Source: Thelonectria olida
Lineage: Eukaryota > Ascomycota > Sordariomycetes > Hypocreales > Nectriaceae
Direction of reading: 5' to 3'
Assembly: GCA_020736575.1 (NCBI GenBank)
Contig: JAGPYM010000004.1
Coordinates: forward strand, 744,001-808,000
Length of the DNA: 64,000 nucleotides
The notes beneath the pieces were generated by a model. The model worked only from the letters and a program-made list of their open reading frames with translations. It did no database searches and was not told where the DNA came from. Of the stretch, positions 12,531 through 23,222 are shown piece by piece (the first letter of the stretch is position 1; the number at the start of each line of letters is the position of its first letter). The position numbers and the translations under genes are program-made.

Positions 12531-13506
12531 GGTACGACGCACTGTGGCATGGGGCTATGAATTGGGGTCTTTGTGTATTATCTCTAAAAGCATCCTTACA
12601 TAGTCTTGCTCGTTCAATGGCGATAAGAATGGGACTTGGCAAATACCTACCGAGGTTGATGCCCCGATATCGTCAGTTCATTTTACTTTTAATCCCTCTG
12701 CTCTGGATGGTTGAAGTCTGATGAATCCGACGTTCGGCGTTGGCAGCCAGGACCCCTTCCCTTAAGCCGCTCTTTGATAAGTAAACGGTCGGCTTATGCA
12801 GCAAGCGAATTATTATTATTATGGGGGACTAAGCCTAATTGACGTAAGACAAGTCGACAAAAGCCCCGGGTTGACCGCCTACATGCCTTACCTAGGTAGG
12901 TACGTGAAGGTAGCAGTGAACCAGTCGGGTGGCGGGTAGCTGAGGACACAGGGCAAAATGGCTTGAGAGGCGACGTCTTTTTGATGACCTCGCATGGCAT
13001 CGGAGGGCTGAGAGTGTCGCGATCGGCCAAGACTGGAGCCGTCGGGGCCGGTGGAGGCCAATGGCAACTCGCCATTTAGCAATCAGTGCAGGAGCGCCCG
13101 GTGGGTCTACCCCGCGCTGGCCTCTGGCGACGCTGCGAATGCTGATGGCCTCTCCGATCATCGGACCACTCAGCAATGAAGCTTGAGTTGGGAGAGGGGG
13201 GCAAGGAAATTTTATTGATAAACCCAGGGCGGCGCCGATGAAGGATATTGTCCTTTCTTTTGCCTCTTCATTTTCCTTCTTTCCCATTCCTCGACCGAAT
13301 CCCATTTCCTCTTCCTCGGGTGGACCGTCTGCGACAGAGTCTGGGCTGAAATTTCAACTCCAATTCCTCTCGTACTCTCCATCTCAATCTCCCCACACTC
13401 ACCCTCGGTCCATCGTCACACTGCACTTTGGCCCGTCCTCCAATTCTTTCTCCCCCTCCTTTCCCACGAGTGAGTCGCCTGCTACACGGCTTCCATCGCT
13501 CTCAAC
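12531..13506. promoter_or_regulatory. Promoter and leader of the 3-isopropylmalate dehydratase gene
   Basis: This 976 bp region precedes LEU1. A perfect palindrome TACCTAGGTA sits at 12889-12898. From about 13240 to 13500 it becomes strongly C/T-rich, typical of a highly expressed fungal gene leader. I looked for a Leu3-type CCGG-N2-CCGG site and for TGACTCA and found neither in perfect form. Confidence 0.5.
12889..12898. repeat. Dispersed palindrome TACCTAGGTA, copy 1
   Basis: Perfect 10 bp palindrome inside a longer TTACCTAGGTAGGTACGT context upstream of LEU1. Other exact copies are at 20210-20219 and 61071-61080. Confidence 0.8.
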
Positions 13507-16035
13507 ATGCCTGCCCCCGTGGGTTCTCCGCAGACCCTTTATGACAAGGTTCTGTCGGCACACATTGTCGACGAGAAGCTTGACGGCACCATCCTCCTCT
13601 ACATTGGTGCGTAATTGGAATGGAAGAGAAGACAGACAATACGAAAAAAGCCGGACTAACCAAGTTGTTTCCATCTTCACAGACCGACATCTGGTCCATG
13701 AGGTGACATCACCAGTATGCCAATCCCACACCCAAATAGACTTCGATGGTCATCCGCTAACCGCTTTCTCAACAGCAAGCTTTCGAGGGCCTCAAGAATG
13801 CCGGCCGAAAGGTCCGACGACCGGATTGCACTCTGGCCACGACCGATCACGTACGTTGCCGGCAGTCAACTGTTTGTTGGTTGAAGGATCCACTAACACG
13901 ATTTCTTCCAGAATGTCCCCACCAGCTCCCGCAAAGGCATGAAGGACCTCGCGAGCTTCATCCAGGAGGACGATTCCCGAACGCAATGTGTTACTCTCGA
14001 GGAGAACGTCAAGGACTTTGGTCTCACATACTTTGGCCTCGGTGACAAGCGACAGGGCATTGTCCACGTCATCGGGCCCGAGCAGGGCTTCACCTTGCCC
14101 GGCACTACTGTTGTGTGCGGCGACAGCCACACCTCCACGCATGGTGCCTTTGGTGCCCTGGCCTTCGGTATCGGTACTAGCGAGGTCGAGCACGTCCTGG
14201 CTACTCAGTGTCTTATTACTAAGCGTAGTAAGAACATGAGAATACAGGTCGAGGGCGAGCTGTCTCCTGGTGTCAGCTCCAAGGATGTCGTCCTCCACGC
14301 CATTGGCATGATTGGTACCGCTGGTGGCACTGGCGCTGTCATTGAGTTTTGCGGTTCCGTTATTCGAAGTCTGAGTGTCGAGGCTCGCATGTCCATCTGC
14401 AACATGTCGATTGAGGGTGGTGCCCGTGCCGGTATGGTCGCCCCTGATGAAGTTACTTTCGAGTACTTGAAAGGCCGACCCCTGGCCCCCAAGTACGACT
14501 CTGAGACCTGGCACAAGGCCACGTCCTACTGGAAGTCTCTCCAGTCCGACCCCGGCGCCAAGTACGACATTGATGTCTTCATTGATGCCAAGGACATCAT
14601 CCCTACTGTCACCTGGGGAACTAGCCCTGAAGATGTCATCCCCATCAACGGCACTGTCCCCGACCCCGAGACCTTCTCCAGCGAGGCCAAGAAGGCCACC
14701 GGCCGACGAATGCTTGAGTACATGGGTCTGACGGCCGGCACCCCTATGGAGGACATTGTTGTTGACAAGGTTTTCATTGGTTCTTGCACCAACTCGAGAA
14801 TTGAGGATTTGCGTGCTGCCGCCAATGTTGTCAAGGGTCGCAAGGTTGCCGGAAACATCAAGCGCGCCATGGTTGTTCCCGGCTCGGGACTCGTAAAGAC
14901 GCAGGCCGAGGAGGAAGGCCTCGACCAGATCTTCCTCGATGCTGGCTTCGAGTGGCGAGAGGCTGGATGCAGTATGTGCCTGGGCATGAACCCAGATATT
15001 CTGGCCCCCAAGGAGCGATGCGCCAGTACCTCCAACCGAAACTTTGAGGGTCGCCAGGGTGCTTTGTCTCGAACTCATTTGATGTCCCCCGTTATGGCTG
15101 CTGCCGCTGCCATTGTTGGTAAGCTGGCCGACGTGCGCAAGCTTTCTCACTACACCCACGACTCCACCTTCAAGCCTCGCGAGATACCCACTGAGGAGCC
15201 TCACGCCGACGAGAGGACCAAGGACGACTCCGAGGAGAGGGAGATTATTGGTGATCAGCCCCACGATGACCAGCCTCACACCAACACCCTGGTCGAGGCC
15301 ACTGACTCGACCGGTCTGCCCACCTTCACCATCTGGAAGGGTATCGCTGCCCCTCTGGACATGTCCAACGTTGATACCGACGCCATCATTCCCAAGCAGT
15401 TTCTCAAGACCATCAAGCGAACCGGTCTTGGTTCTGCTGCCTTCTACGCTCTCCGATACAACTCGGACGGTTCCGAGAACCCCTCGTTCGTCCTGAACCA
15501 GGAGCCTTACCGAAAGTCCAAGATCCTGGTGTGCACTGGCCCCAACTTTGGCTGCGGTAGCTCCCGAGAGCACGCTCCCTGGGCTCTCCTTGACTTTGGC
15601 ATCAAGACGGTCATTGCCCCTTCCTTTGCCGATATCTTCTTCAACAACACGTTCAAGAACGGCATGCTGCCCATCAAGATCGACAACAAGGCCAACATCG
15701 ATGCCATCGCTGATGAGGCGCGTGCCGGTCGCGACATTGAGATTGATCTCCCCAACCAGCTGATTAAGAACGCTGCTGGCGAGACCATCTGCGCCTTTGA
15801 CGTGGAGGAGTTCCGAAAGCACTGCCTGATCAACGGCCTAGACGACATCGGCCTAACCATGCAGATGGAAGACAAGATTGCCGAGTTTGAGAAGCGTATG
15901 ACGCTGAACACTCCCTGGCTGGACGGCACTGCGTATCTGAAGCGCCCTGGTCAGGGCGGCAAGCTCGCTGCCAAGGCCGTCGCGATCCCCAAGACGAACC
16001 GTGGCGAGGAGAAGACTGAGCCTCTCGACTGGTAA
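13507..16035 (+). CDS. LEU1: 3-isopropylmalate dehydratase (leucine biosynthesis)
   Basis: Exons 13507-13606, 13683-13714, 13776-13850 and 13912-16035 give 776 residues, the usual size of the fungal fused enzyme. It isomerises 2-isopropylmalate to 3-isopropylmalate, the second committed step of leucine synthesis. The N-terminal aconitase-type part has Cys-Gly-Asp-Ser-His-Thr-Ser-Thr-His at 138-146, Gly-Ser-Cys-Thr-Asn-Ser-Arg at 359-365 and Cys-Ser-Met-Cys at 422-425, so Cys361, Cys422 and Cys425 would bind the [4Fe-4S] cluster. The C-terminal swivel domain (LeuD part) has [10 protein letters not shown] at 614-623. A Glu/Asp/His-rich linker at about 480-520 joins the two halves. All introns lie before codon 71, and exon 2 is only 32 nt. 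Codon use is strongly biased to C-ending codons, as in highly expressed genes. The gene converges on the Rkm5-type gene. Confidence 0.97.
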
Positions 16036-16399
16036 TGACGGACAGGAGGCGGAGTTGGTTCATTGTCTTTTACGGCGAAGTGGATGGGTTACTAGCATAT
16101 ATATCAGCATTTTCGAGCATTTTTTATATGGGATGATGATGAGCAAGGGCTCTGCTCTGTCAACCCTTCGGTTGGAAAAGTAAAAGATCTGGTTTTCAGA
16201 TAGGAGAAGATTTACATGATGGAATCGAAGACATGAAAGAAAAGACGATTGTCTATCGGCAAATGAATTGAAACCGAATTTTGACTTGTTCAAGTTTGTG
16301 CCAGAGATAAATGTGACTTGTCGAGGTACGTGACATGATGGAAAATAGAGTTCGAGAGAATTCAAGACATTAAAAGGGAGACGAGGGAGGATATCCCGT
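16036..16399. other. Convergent 3' spacer (LEU1 / Rkm5-type gene)
   Basis: AT-rich 3' region of two convergent genes. Nothing else recognised. Confidence 0.5.
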
Positions 16400-17523
16400 T
16401 CACCTCTGCACCCCCTCCTCGTCCCGAAGGATACCCACGTGCACAACAAAGCCAGCTGTAGACCGGAGCTCCGCAGGCAACGCAGCATCGGGCACGCGCC
16501 AGACTCGGAACGAAGCATGGAAGGCCGCGAGCCACGACTCAAAGACGTCGTCGTTGCGGAGCTGCTGACCGATGACACACAAACACGGCAGCCGGTCAGA
16601 CTCTTCGTCGCTGGTGTCTTTGGTGCGAAGGCGGCATGCGTCGACGCACGTCTGCACAAACGGCGTGACGAGGGCGTAGTTGTACACGCAGTCGCACGCC
16701 ACGACGGCGTCGAAGCTGTGCACGGAGGGGGTCCCGGTGAGCGCCGGTGTCACCTCATCGGTTTCCCAGTCGAGCGTGACGAAGCGAACCGCAGGCGTGG
16801 TCGTCGCACTGCTCTTGGCGGCCGCGCCTCCGCGCCTCTTACCCCGTGGCGGACGAGCAGTTAGCGGAGAAGAGCAGGCCTGGGGAAGGTTCTCGTCGAG
16901 GTTGCGCTGCAGCAGACGCTGGACGTAGGGCTGGTCGGTGAGGACGTAGCGGGCGACGCGGGGCGCGAGGCCGAGGGCTGTAAGCGGGGAGATGCCGCAG
17001 CCGAGTTCCAGGACGGACGAGGAGCTGGTGAGGACGCCCGCGGTGAACAGGGGGTTGGTGGGCGAGGAGAGCCATGAGGCGAAGGTGGGTGTGATTTTCC
17101 AAACGACTGCATCGAGTCAGAGATGATTTGCGATCAGAGGGGGGAGTCTATGGGAGGGGAAGAGAGAGCTGACCGGCTCCTGTTGTGCCGCCTGCGCGGT
17201 TGGATGAGAGGACCGAGGGGGATTGGTGGATGGTGAAGTCGTGGCCGTTAACGGCCACGTCTAGGACGGCGGCGCGGGGGTCGATGAAGCCGAGGTTGAG
17301 CGAGGGAAACGGCTGAGAGTAAAGAAGAAAAGTCTCTACACGAGGGGAAAGAGTCAGTTTCTTGGGACAAGTTGTGGTTGAGAGAGTTGCACGGAAAACG
17401 TGAAGATATTCACAGATCTCTCCACCAGCTCAACCCTGAGGGATATGATAAAGCCATACCTTCCTCGGGATCCTCAATCTCAGGCTCAAGACCGTCTACC
17501 AGGGTAGAGATAGAGCCATCCAT
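16400..17523 (-). CDS. RKM5: Rkm5-type protein lysine N-methyltransferase
   Basis: Exons 17460-17523, 17174-17335 and 16400-17106 on the minus strand give 310 residues. The N-terminus has Glu-Thr-Phe-Leu-Leu-Tyr-Ser-Gln-Pro and a Gly-Gly-Thr-Thr-Gly-Ala block before Val-Trp-Lys-Ile-Thr-Pro. Residues 107-113 (Val-Leu-Glu-Leu-Gly-Cys-Gly) are motif I of the class I SAM-binding fold, and Thr-Asp-Gln-Pro-Tyr-Val follows as in family-16 lysine methyltransferases. Later Asp-Cys-Val-Tyr-Asn-Tyr matches the post-II motif of that family. In budding yeast Rkm5 methylates a lysine of ribosomal protein L1; the same target here is inferred. A basic Arg/Gly/Ala insertion at about 160-175 is species-variable in kind. 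Splice phases agree at both junctions. The start ATG at 17523 overlaps a second out-of-frame ATG four bases downstream. Confidence 0.85.
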
Positions 17524-18381
17524 GGCCGTCCTTGTGGTTGTGGGGTAGAAACCCCTGTTGAGAAACACCCGGTTTGTAAGTGAAGAAGAGGTTTAGGCTT
17601 GTAACTTCCATGAGAGAGTGGACGGTGAGTGAGTTGACCGAACTTGTCGAGATCCACTCTTTTCGGTGTCGGCCTTCAGTGAGCGCTACCTATAATTTTT
17701 ATAGACGTCAGGAGAGTTTCAGCGATATGATGATTATAACCTATTCCGTTGCAGTAAAGAATATTCAACTAAGCCTTTACGGCCCGGGCACACAAGCCAG
17801 ATGATTCCATCTACGCACGAAATGCACTCACCTTGCCATGTTGGCTTCCAACTCATCGTGCCCTTGTGTCTGAACCCACACCGCTTGCAACCTGAAAAAC
17901 TCAACTTCGCAGTAAGACATTGCCCTATATTCCGATGACTCGGAATCGCCGTCTGTAGCTCTCCATGGTTTTACCACACTCTTGTAGCCTGGTTCACAAA
18001 GACCGAGCTGGAATAAATCCTTGATCCACTTGAGCATGACTGCGCCTCACGGCCCTTGCTATCAAGTGCCATGCCTCTAACAATGCCGATACCCGCCCAA
18101 GCCTTGACAACCGCCGATGGAATGTGCACAAACAATCAACGATAACAGGGGAGACAGACTAAATCAAAACGTAACAGCTGATTCTTTCTTTCTTTAAGTC
18201 ATGCTCCGACTTTGCGAGCCTTCGAACAAAGGACCCATCCGGCAGAGGGAAAAGTAGGGGAAACGCAAAAATAAAACCAAAAGCTCCTCACTCCCGGTCC
18301 CTAGACGTAACGTCTCGTACAACGCATCGTCTTCTCTTTTTTCATGTTTGTTTTCCAAGAGTCTTGAGCCAAGGCCTGGGC
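17524..18381. other. Intergenic region between Rkm5-type and NCS-1 genes
   Basis: It contains the Rkm5-type leader, a possible small minus-strand frame at 17828-18037 described separately, and the 3' region of the NCS-1 gene. Confidence 0.5.
17828..18037 (-). CDS. Possible small protein of 69 residues
   Basis: A minus-strand ATG-to-TGA frame reads a protein with two Trp-containing hydrophobic patches and a mixed composition (Trp, Tyr, Cys, Glu) that looks more like protein than random frame. The terminal codons AGG TGA overlap a GTGAGT donor-like sequence, so this could instead be the first exon of a longer transcript that continues toward the Rkm5-type gene, or part of its 5' leader. I recognise no family. 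Only RNA data or homologues would settle it. Confidence 0.25.
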   Translation of the reverse strand: MLKWIKDLFQLGLCEPGYKSVVKPWRATDGDSESSEYRAMSYCEVEFFRLQAVWVQTQGHDELEANMAR

Positions 18382-19368
18382 CTACACCAAGCCATCATAC
18401 AGGGACAGTGCTGAAACAATCGTCTCGTCGCGTTTGCTGCCCTCCTTGAACTCCTCCATGTCCAAACTGCCGTTCTCGTCCTTGTCCATCATATTGAAGA
18501 TCTTCCTTACTCGCTTCTCGGGCGTATCTTCGTCTTCGGGGAGTTTCACCATGGAGCCAACCTATACGCATCATTTGTCAGCAACCGCGCAGGGTAAGGA
18601 GTAGCGAGCCGGATGGGGCGGCAGCTGAAATTGCGAAGTTGGGGTCGGGGCTGCGGCTCACCATCTTGTAGATGGCCTCGACAATCTTAAGCATCTCATC
18701 GTAGCTAATTTTGCCGTCTCCATCAATGTCATATAACTGGAAGGCCCAGTCTAGCTTGTCCTCCATCTTGCCTCTGCTAGTAACACTCAGTGCGCAGATG
18801 AACTCTTTGAAGTCAATACTGCCGGATTTGTCGCTATCGAATACGTTGAAGACATAATCTGCGAATGAACTTGGATCTCCAAAGGGGAAAAATTGCCGAT
18901 AAATCTTCTGGAACTCCTCCTTTGTAAGCATGCCCGAAGGGCAGTCCTTGAGGAAGCCTGGAAACTCGCGTTAGAGGAACCTTGCACAAAGACGCGGCTC
19001 GCCTCCGCCTTGATGAGGGGTGCAGGAGCGAGGCGAGAGGGCGGGCACGCAAATATCTTACCCTTGTACCATTGCTGCAACTCCTTCTTATCGAAATGGG
19101 TCGACTTCTGAAGCTCGGCAAGCTGATCTTGCGAGAGCTTGGACTGACTGCGGAGGAGACGAGAGGGTTAGCCAGAGTCAGGTTGGGGAGATATGAATGT
19201 CCAATGACGTCGCCTCCGCCAAGCGGGGATCCAAGTCAACTATGCGCCAGAGCATGATGAGGCTGAGAGTTGGCAAAACGTATCCTCAAAGTGGCAGCAT
19301 CGGAGGTGTTGGTAACGACCGGGGCGACGGAAGGGCACGAGGAGAGGATGCACTCACGACTTGCCCAT
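18382..19368 (-). CDS. NCS1: Neuronal calcium sensor 1 / frequenin homologue
   Basis: Exons 19358-19368, 19062-19147, 18662-18957 and 18382-18561 give exactly 190 residues, the canonical NCS-1 length. It begins Met-Gly-Lys-Ser-Gln-Ser-Lys, an N-myristoylation signal with Gly2 and Ser6. The first EF-hand (Lys-Asp-Cys-Pro-Ser-Gly, around 36-41) is degenerate, as in the whole family. Canonical calcium loops follow at 73-84, 109-120 and 157-168, each with Asp at position 1 and Glu at position 12. In fungi NCS-1 binds and activates the phosphatidylinositol 4-kinase Pik1 at Golgi membranes and affects calcium tolerance and growth; this role is inferred from the family. The first coding exon is only 11 nt and its junction splits Ser4. 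Intron 3 is 100 nt, longer than most here. Confidence 0.96.
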
Positions 19369-21535
19369 GGTAAATCGAGATTGGGATTGTTCAAGCGATG
19401 GGAGAGAGAGCGCGAATTGCGCTGGCGTTCAGGGTAGTAAGCGGGCCTGAAAGCGTTCTATCGCAGCGACGAGTGAGACGCAGTAAAGAGCGAAATATTA
19501 GAGAAATCGGATGGAAAGACGTCAGTCGTCGCCAGGTCGTCTCGTGAAGTGGCCGACGCGGAAGAAGGAAGTCGCGAGAGGCAAAAGTGGCGGATGTGCG
19601 GAACCAGGCCCAATGTTGATGAATGAGGGGGAAGCGCCGCAAGATCGTGGGACGAGGTGGCGGGACGAGTCCAGGGCTGCAGGGCGTTATCGGGCAGGCC
19701 GGGGTTTCGGGGTTGTAAATGTAGTACGTAGAGCGTCGAGCCGAGACTTGAGAGCAACGCGCGCGGTGTAGGGGCGGGGGAGAAGAAACTCCCGAGATAT
19801 TTGGGGCACGAGGTTGGATCGTAAAAATAGAGAGAGAGAAGAAGTGATGTTTGAGGTGAGAGAAGATGCGAGATCTGGGGGCGCTGTTGTTTGAAGAAAG
19901 TGGACGCACTCTTAGCGGGAAGGTACTCCGTACGGGCAGGAAGCGCCTCACTCGCAGGCTGGAATAGGCAGGCACGCCAGGCCCAAGGCCACCGAATGAG
20001 GGTCACTAGAGGGACCTCACTGGTTGGCCCGATTCAGTGGAAGGTGGTGGGGGGAATGCAATGGCTCTCGGGGGGCTTTGTAGGGCGCAGCGACGGGAGC
20101 TATGTCCACTGAAGGCCAGTGCATGACGTTGAAGCTTCCATGGTTGTTTGCCTCAACAAAGTCGTCAAGGTTGATGACGAAGCTTGTTTATGACTCGACG
20201 GCCAGCACCTACCTAGGTAAGGGCAACATATATCCTTTGGCTGCCCATAAAGCACGACGGAGCTCGCCACGCCGGAGAAAGGTACACTAGTGGGGGTTTC
20301 AAGGTGACAGACGGAAATCTGGTCTGGTCCGCCGCGTGGACGTTTGATAATTACCCATACGCAGCAGAGACGACGTGGCCAGGATGTCGGGCCATGGGTG
20401 ATCCTTACCGGGCAGTTGCGTACGGCAAGGGGAGATGGAGGTGAGATGCTTAGGTACATATTATAACTAACGTGTAATAATGCGTATGTGACGTTATTAT
20501 CTCTTGCTGTCTTTTATATCCTCTACTCGTCTTGAACAGAGGAACAACAAAGCATGTCATTCTTGCGGGATGGATGCCGCGGTGGTTGCCAAAAAGAGGG
20601 ACGAGCCTCCGAGCCGCCCCTTCCAAGGTTGGACTCAATCCCAAGATGTGAATGGATGGGTGCCATGATTGGGAAGGTGCAATCAGCCAGTCTTTCAATC
20701 AAGAGACCAATGGGAATATAGCAGGTCCCTTCTGCTACTAGCTACCTACCTACGCAGTAGACTTGTTAAGACCGAGGCGGCGAGAGGGGATGAATAATGA
20801 TTGACAATCACCCACATCACGCATCAACCACAGCCTGCGGAGAATCAATGCGAATGATGGCCCGGCTTATCCCCACTTATCGCTTGTACCACGTTGACAG
20901 GCCGTTTTGCGAGACTTCCGAGGCTCCTCGCTCACGGCCACCTAAACGCCACACGTCGCCGCATCTCACCTCACAACCAACGCCTCCTTCAGCATTTGAC
21001 CAAGATTTTCGATTCGAGGCTGAGCTTTTTACAATTTCTCGCATGTGCTGCCACATTGTCCCCCCACCTCCCATCTCACCTTGTGACTGACCTTGACTAT
21101 TTTACAAGTACCGCGCAACACCATCAATCTTGGCATGAACACGCCCTTTCCCTTTTCCCTTTTGCCAAGTCCGTCCCAAACGACTCTATTCTCGTTAAGC
21201 TTCTGCTGCGCCCACTTGACATGTCCACATCATCCATGCTCTGGCTCCATCACGAGTCACGAAGCGGAGGCCTCGGTGAGGTGAGAGAGACTTTCCAGAA
21301 GCTGTTAGCATGGCCCGGATTGTTTCTTTACCGCTGCGTGAACTTTTGCCCCAGCCTTCTCCTTGCATGCACTGCCACCTTTGATCACCCAATGAATCAC
21401 ATCGAAGCTTGGCTCAGTCTGAGATGCCGAATTGGGACTGATATGAGCGTCATCTTTGCTTGACTGCGTCTTCATTCATGCTTAACATGACGTGGTATTC
21501 CGGAACATAGGCCTCCAGCTACGAATACCATACTC
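19369..21535. other. Intergenic region between NCS-1 and hemerythrin-domain genes
   Basis: The first 600 bases upstream of NCS-1 are C/T-rich on the minus strand, consistent with its leader. An exact TACCTAGGTA palindrome lies at 20210-20219 and an AGCTACCTACCTACGC stretch at 20740-20755. Some open frames of 180-190 codons occur, but they lack an internal ATG or recognisable motifs and I do not support them. Confidence 0.5.
20210..20219. repeat. Dispersed palindrome TACCTAGGTA, copy 2
   Basis: Perfect 10 bp palindrome within ACCTACCTAGGTAA, in the region upstream of NCS-1. Confidence 0.8.
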
Positions 21536-22426
21536 TCACGCAAATGGAAGCTCTTTGGGTTGCGAAGCAAAGTCACATCCCGAAAACCTCCACCAATCCT
21601 TACGCGTATTCATAAAGAGCCATCGCAGGAGAAGGCCGAAAACCCAAGGGAAGGGAGGGAAGTCCCTCCATACACCATCTGCAAACGTCTTATCGTGGAG
21701 GATGATGACCATGGGAAACATGTCCGTCTGCTAATGTTAGCCTCATATCTGAGTGAGTCCCTAGATGGATGAAACTCACTCGGTACGTCGCGTCCTTCAT
21801 CGTCTGGCCCATGACGGCGTCTATCGTCTTCTTGAACCACGCCTCCCAATCGCACTTGTCCTCGTACTTGTCCATGGCCATGAGCGTGTCGATCTCGTTC
21901 GACAGGTGAACCTGCAAGACAGGCCCGAACGAATCGATAATGCCCACGAGCTTCTCCCCATCGTACTCCTCCTTGCCGTCCCGCACGCCCTGCAAGTACT
22001 CTTTATACTTGTCCAGCCCGCCGTGGAACGCCTTGTGCTCCTCGACGTTCCCGTCCATCAACCCTTCCACTCCTGTGATGCGGTTGATGTCTGGGAACAC
22101 CTTTGTCTCCTCGAGCTCGTGGTGCTCTTCCAGCACTTGAGACCACGCGTAGGCAAAATTGGCGAAGTCGAGCTTGTCCTTGGCCGTGCCTCGCGCGCCC
22201 ACGTTGCGCGCCTGGTTGTAGACGGCGTTGAGGCCGCGGAGGAGCGCGTTGTGCACGATGCACATCTCGGACGCGAGGACCTGCACTCCCTTGGGCTTTT
22301 GTCCCGCCTGCTGTCGTTAGAGTGTTGAAGAGCCCTTGATGGGGAGGAAAGACGTACCGAGAGGTTGGCCCTGGAGCTCGGGATGAGCTTGAAGGGCGCC
22401 TCAACCCAGACCTTGGACTCGCTCAT
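21536..22426 (-). CDS. Hemerythrin/HHE cation-binding domain protein
   Basis: Exons 22358-22426, 21780-22310 and 21536-21727 give 263 residues (262 if the alternative acceptor 3 nt downstream is used, since the sequence reads CAGCAG). The HHE-type four-helix bundle is complete: His43, His86/His87, Glu90, His115, His119, His158 and Glu162 fall in the spacing expected for a di-iron site. The motifs are Glu-Glu-His-His-Glu-Leu-Glu-Glu and Glu-Glu-His-Lys-Ala-Phe-His. Fungal proteins of this kind are poorly characterised; iron or oxygen sensing and nitrosative-stress handling have been proposed for the family. After the bundle, exon 3 adds a 63-residue tail rich in Trp and Phe, with a hydrophobic stretch around Phe-Gly-Leu-Leu-Leu-Arg-Trp-Leu-Phe. 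No signal peptide is seen. Confidence 0.85.
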
Positions 22427-23222
22427 GGTGATATGCCGTCGAAACCGAATCCAGAAAACAGAGGAAAGAAACACACACACCTCAGCACAGAGAGGTAAAG
22501 AAAGGAACCCGTTGCACAACGTCTCTGTTCTTACCAGCGTAAGCATCTTATATATCCCTCCCCCTCCACTGCCGCCTGAGTCCTACAACGCACTTACTCG
22601 GTCCTTTCTCGACGTACTGCTCAAAGGACTTCTGACATGACTTCTCCAACCATGCCTGATTCGACGATGCTATCCGGGCCCAACACGACCCGTCTTACCC
22701 AAAGAAAGGAACATCCGCGCATGATATTAGCGAAAACACCCGGCTTTGCTGACCCTGAGTTGGCCCGTCTTCGCAATCCGTCGATTCTGATTCGTCTTTG
22801 TGCAAAGCGGTTCGAGACTAAACCTGGTTGACCCTTGCAATCTCACGTCAGTCAGATGGATATCTCTTCGAGTGGACTAGCCCAGCTTCGTGGCTGTATG
22901 TACATTTGTTGTCTTTTGCTGAGTACATTATTCCACATCATCACATGCATCAGCATCATGGCGAACGTTGCCTCAACAGCAAGCATCCAGGGCAACATGA
23001 TTTTTACAAAAAGACATGTCGTCGATAAATGTTCCGAAAGCCGAGTGGTATCTACGACTATGCACACAACCCGCCCCGGTACATGCTCCTCGTGAATGCT
23101 CGCGTACTCCTGCCGAAACCCCATCCATGTGTGCAAATAGTCCCACGGTGACCGCCATGCAATTCCAATCAAGCCTCGCGCCTTAGGTATTCGATAAGCC
23201 AAATATTATTATCACTTTGCCT
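22427..23222. other. Intergenic region between CDC45 3' end and hemerythrin-domain gene
   Basis: It holds the promoter of the hemerythrin-domain gene and the 3' region of CDC45. Nothing else is recognised. Confidence 0.5.

Noticed and set aside
13792..15822. 676-codon open frame antisense to LEU1
   Set aside because: It is the mirror of a highly biased gene: strong C-ending codon use on the plus strand removes stops from this antisense frame. Composition is Gly/Val/Leu/Asp-rich with no motifs.
20894..21463. 189-codon plus-strand frame
   Set aside because: Starts at TTG, composition like random C-rich DNA, no motif.
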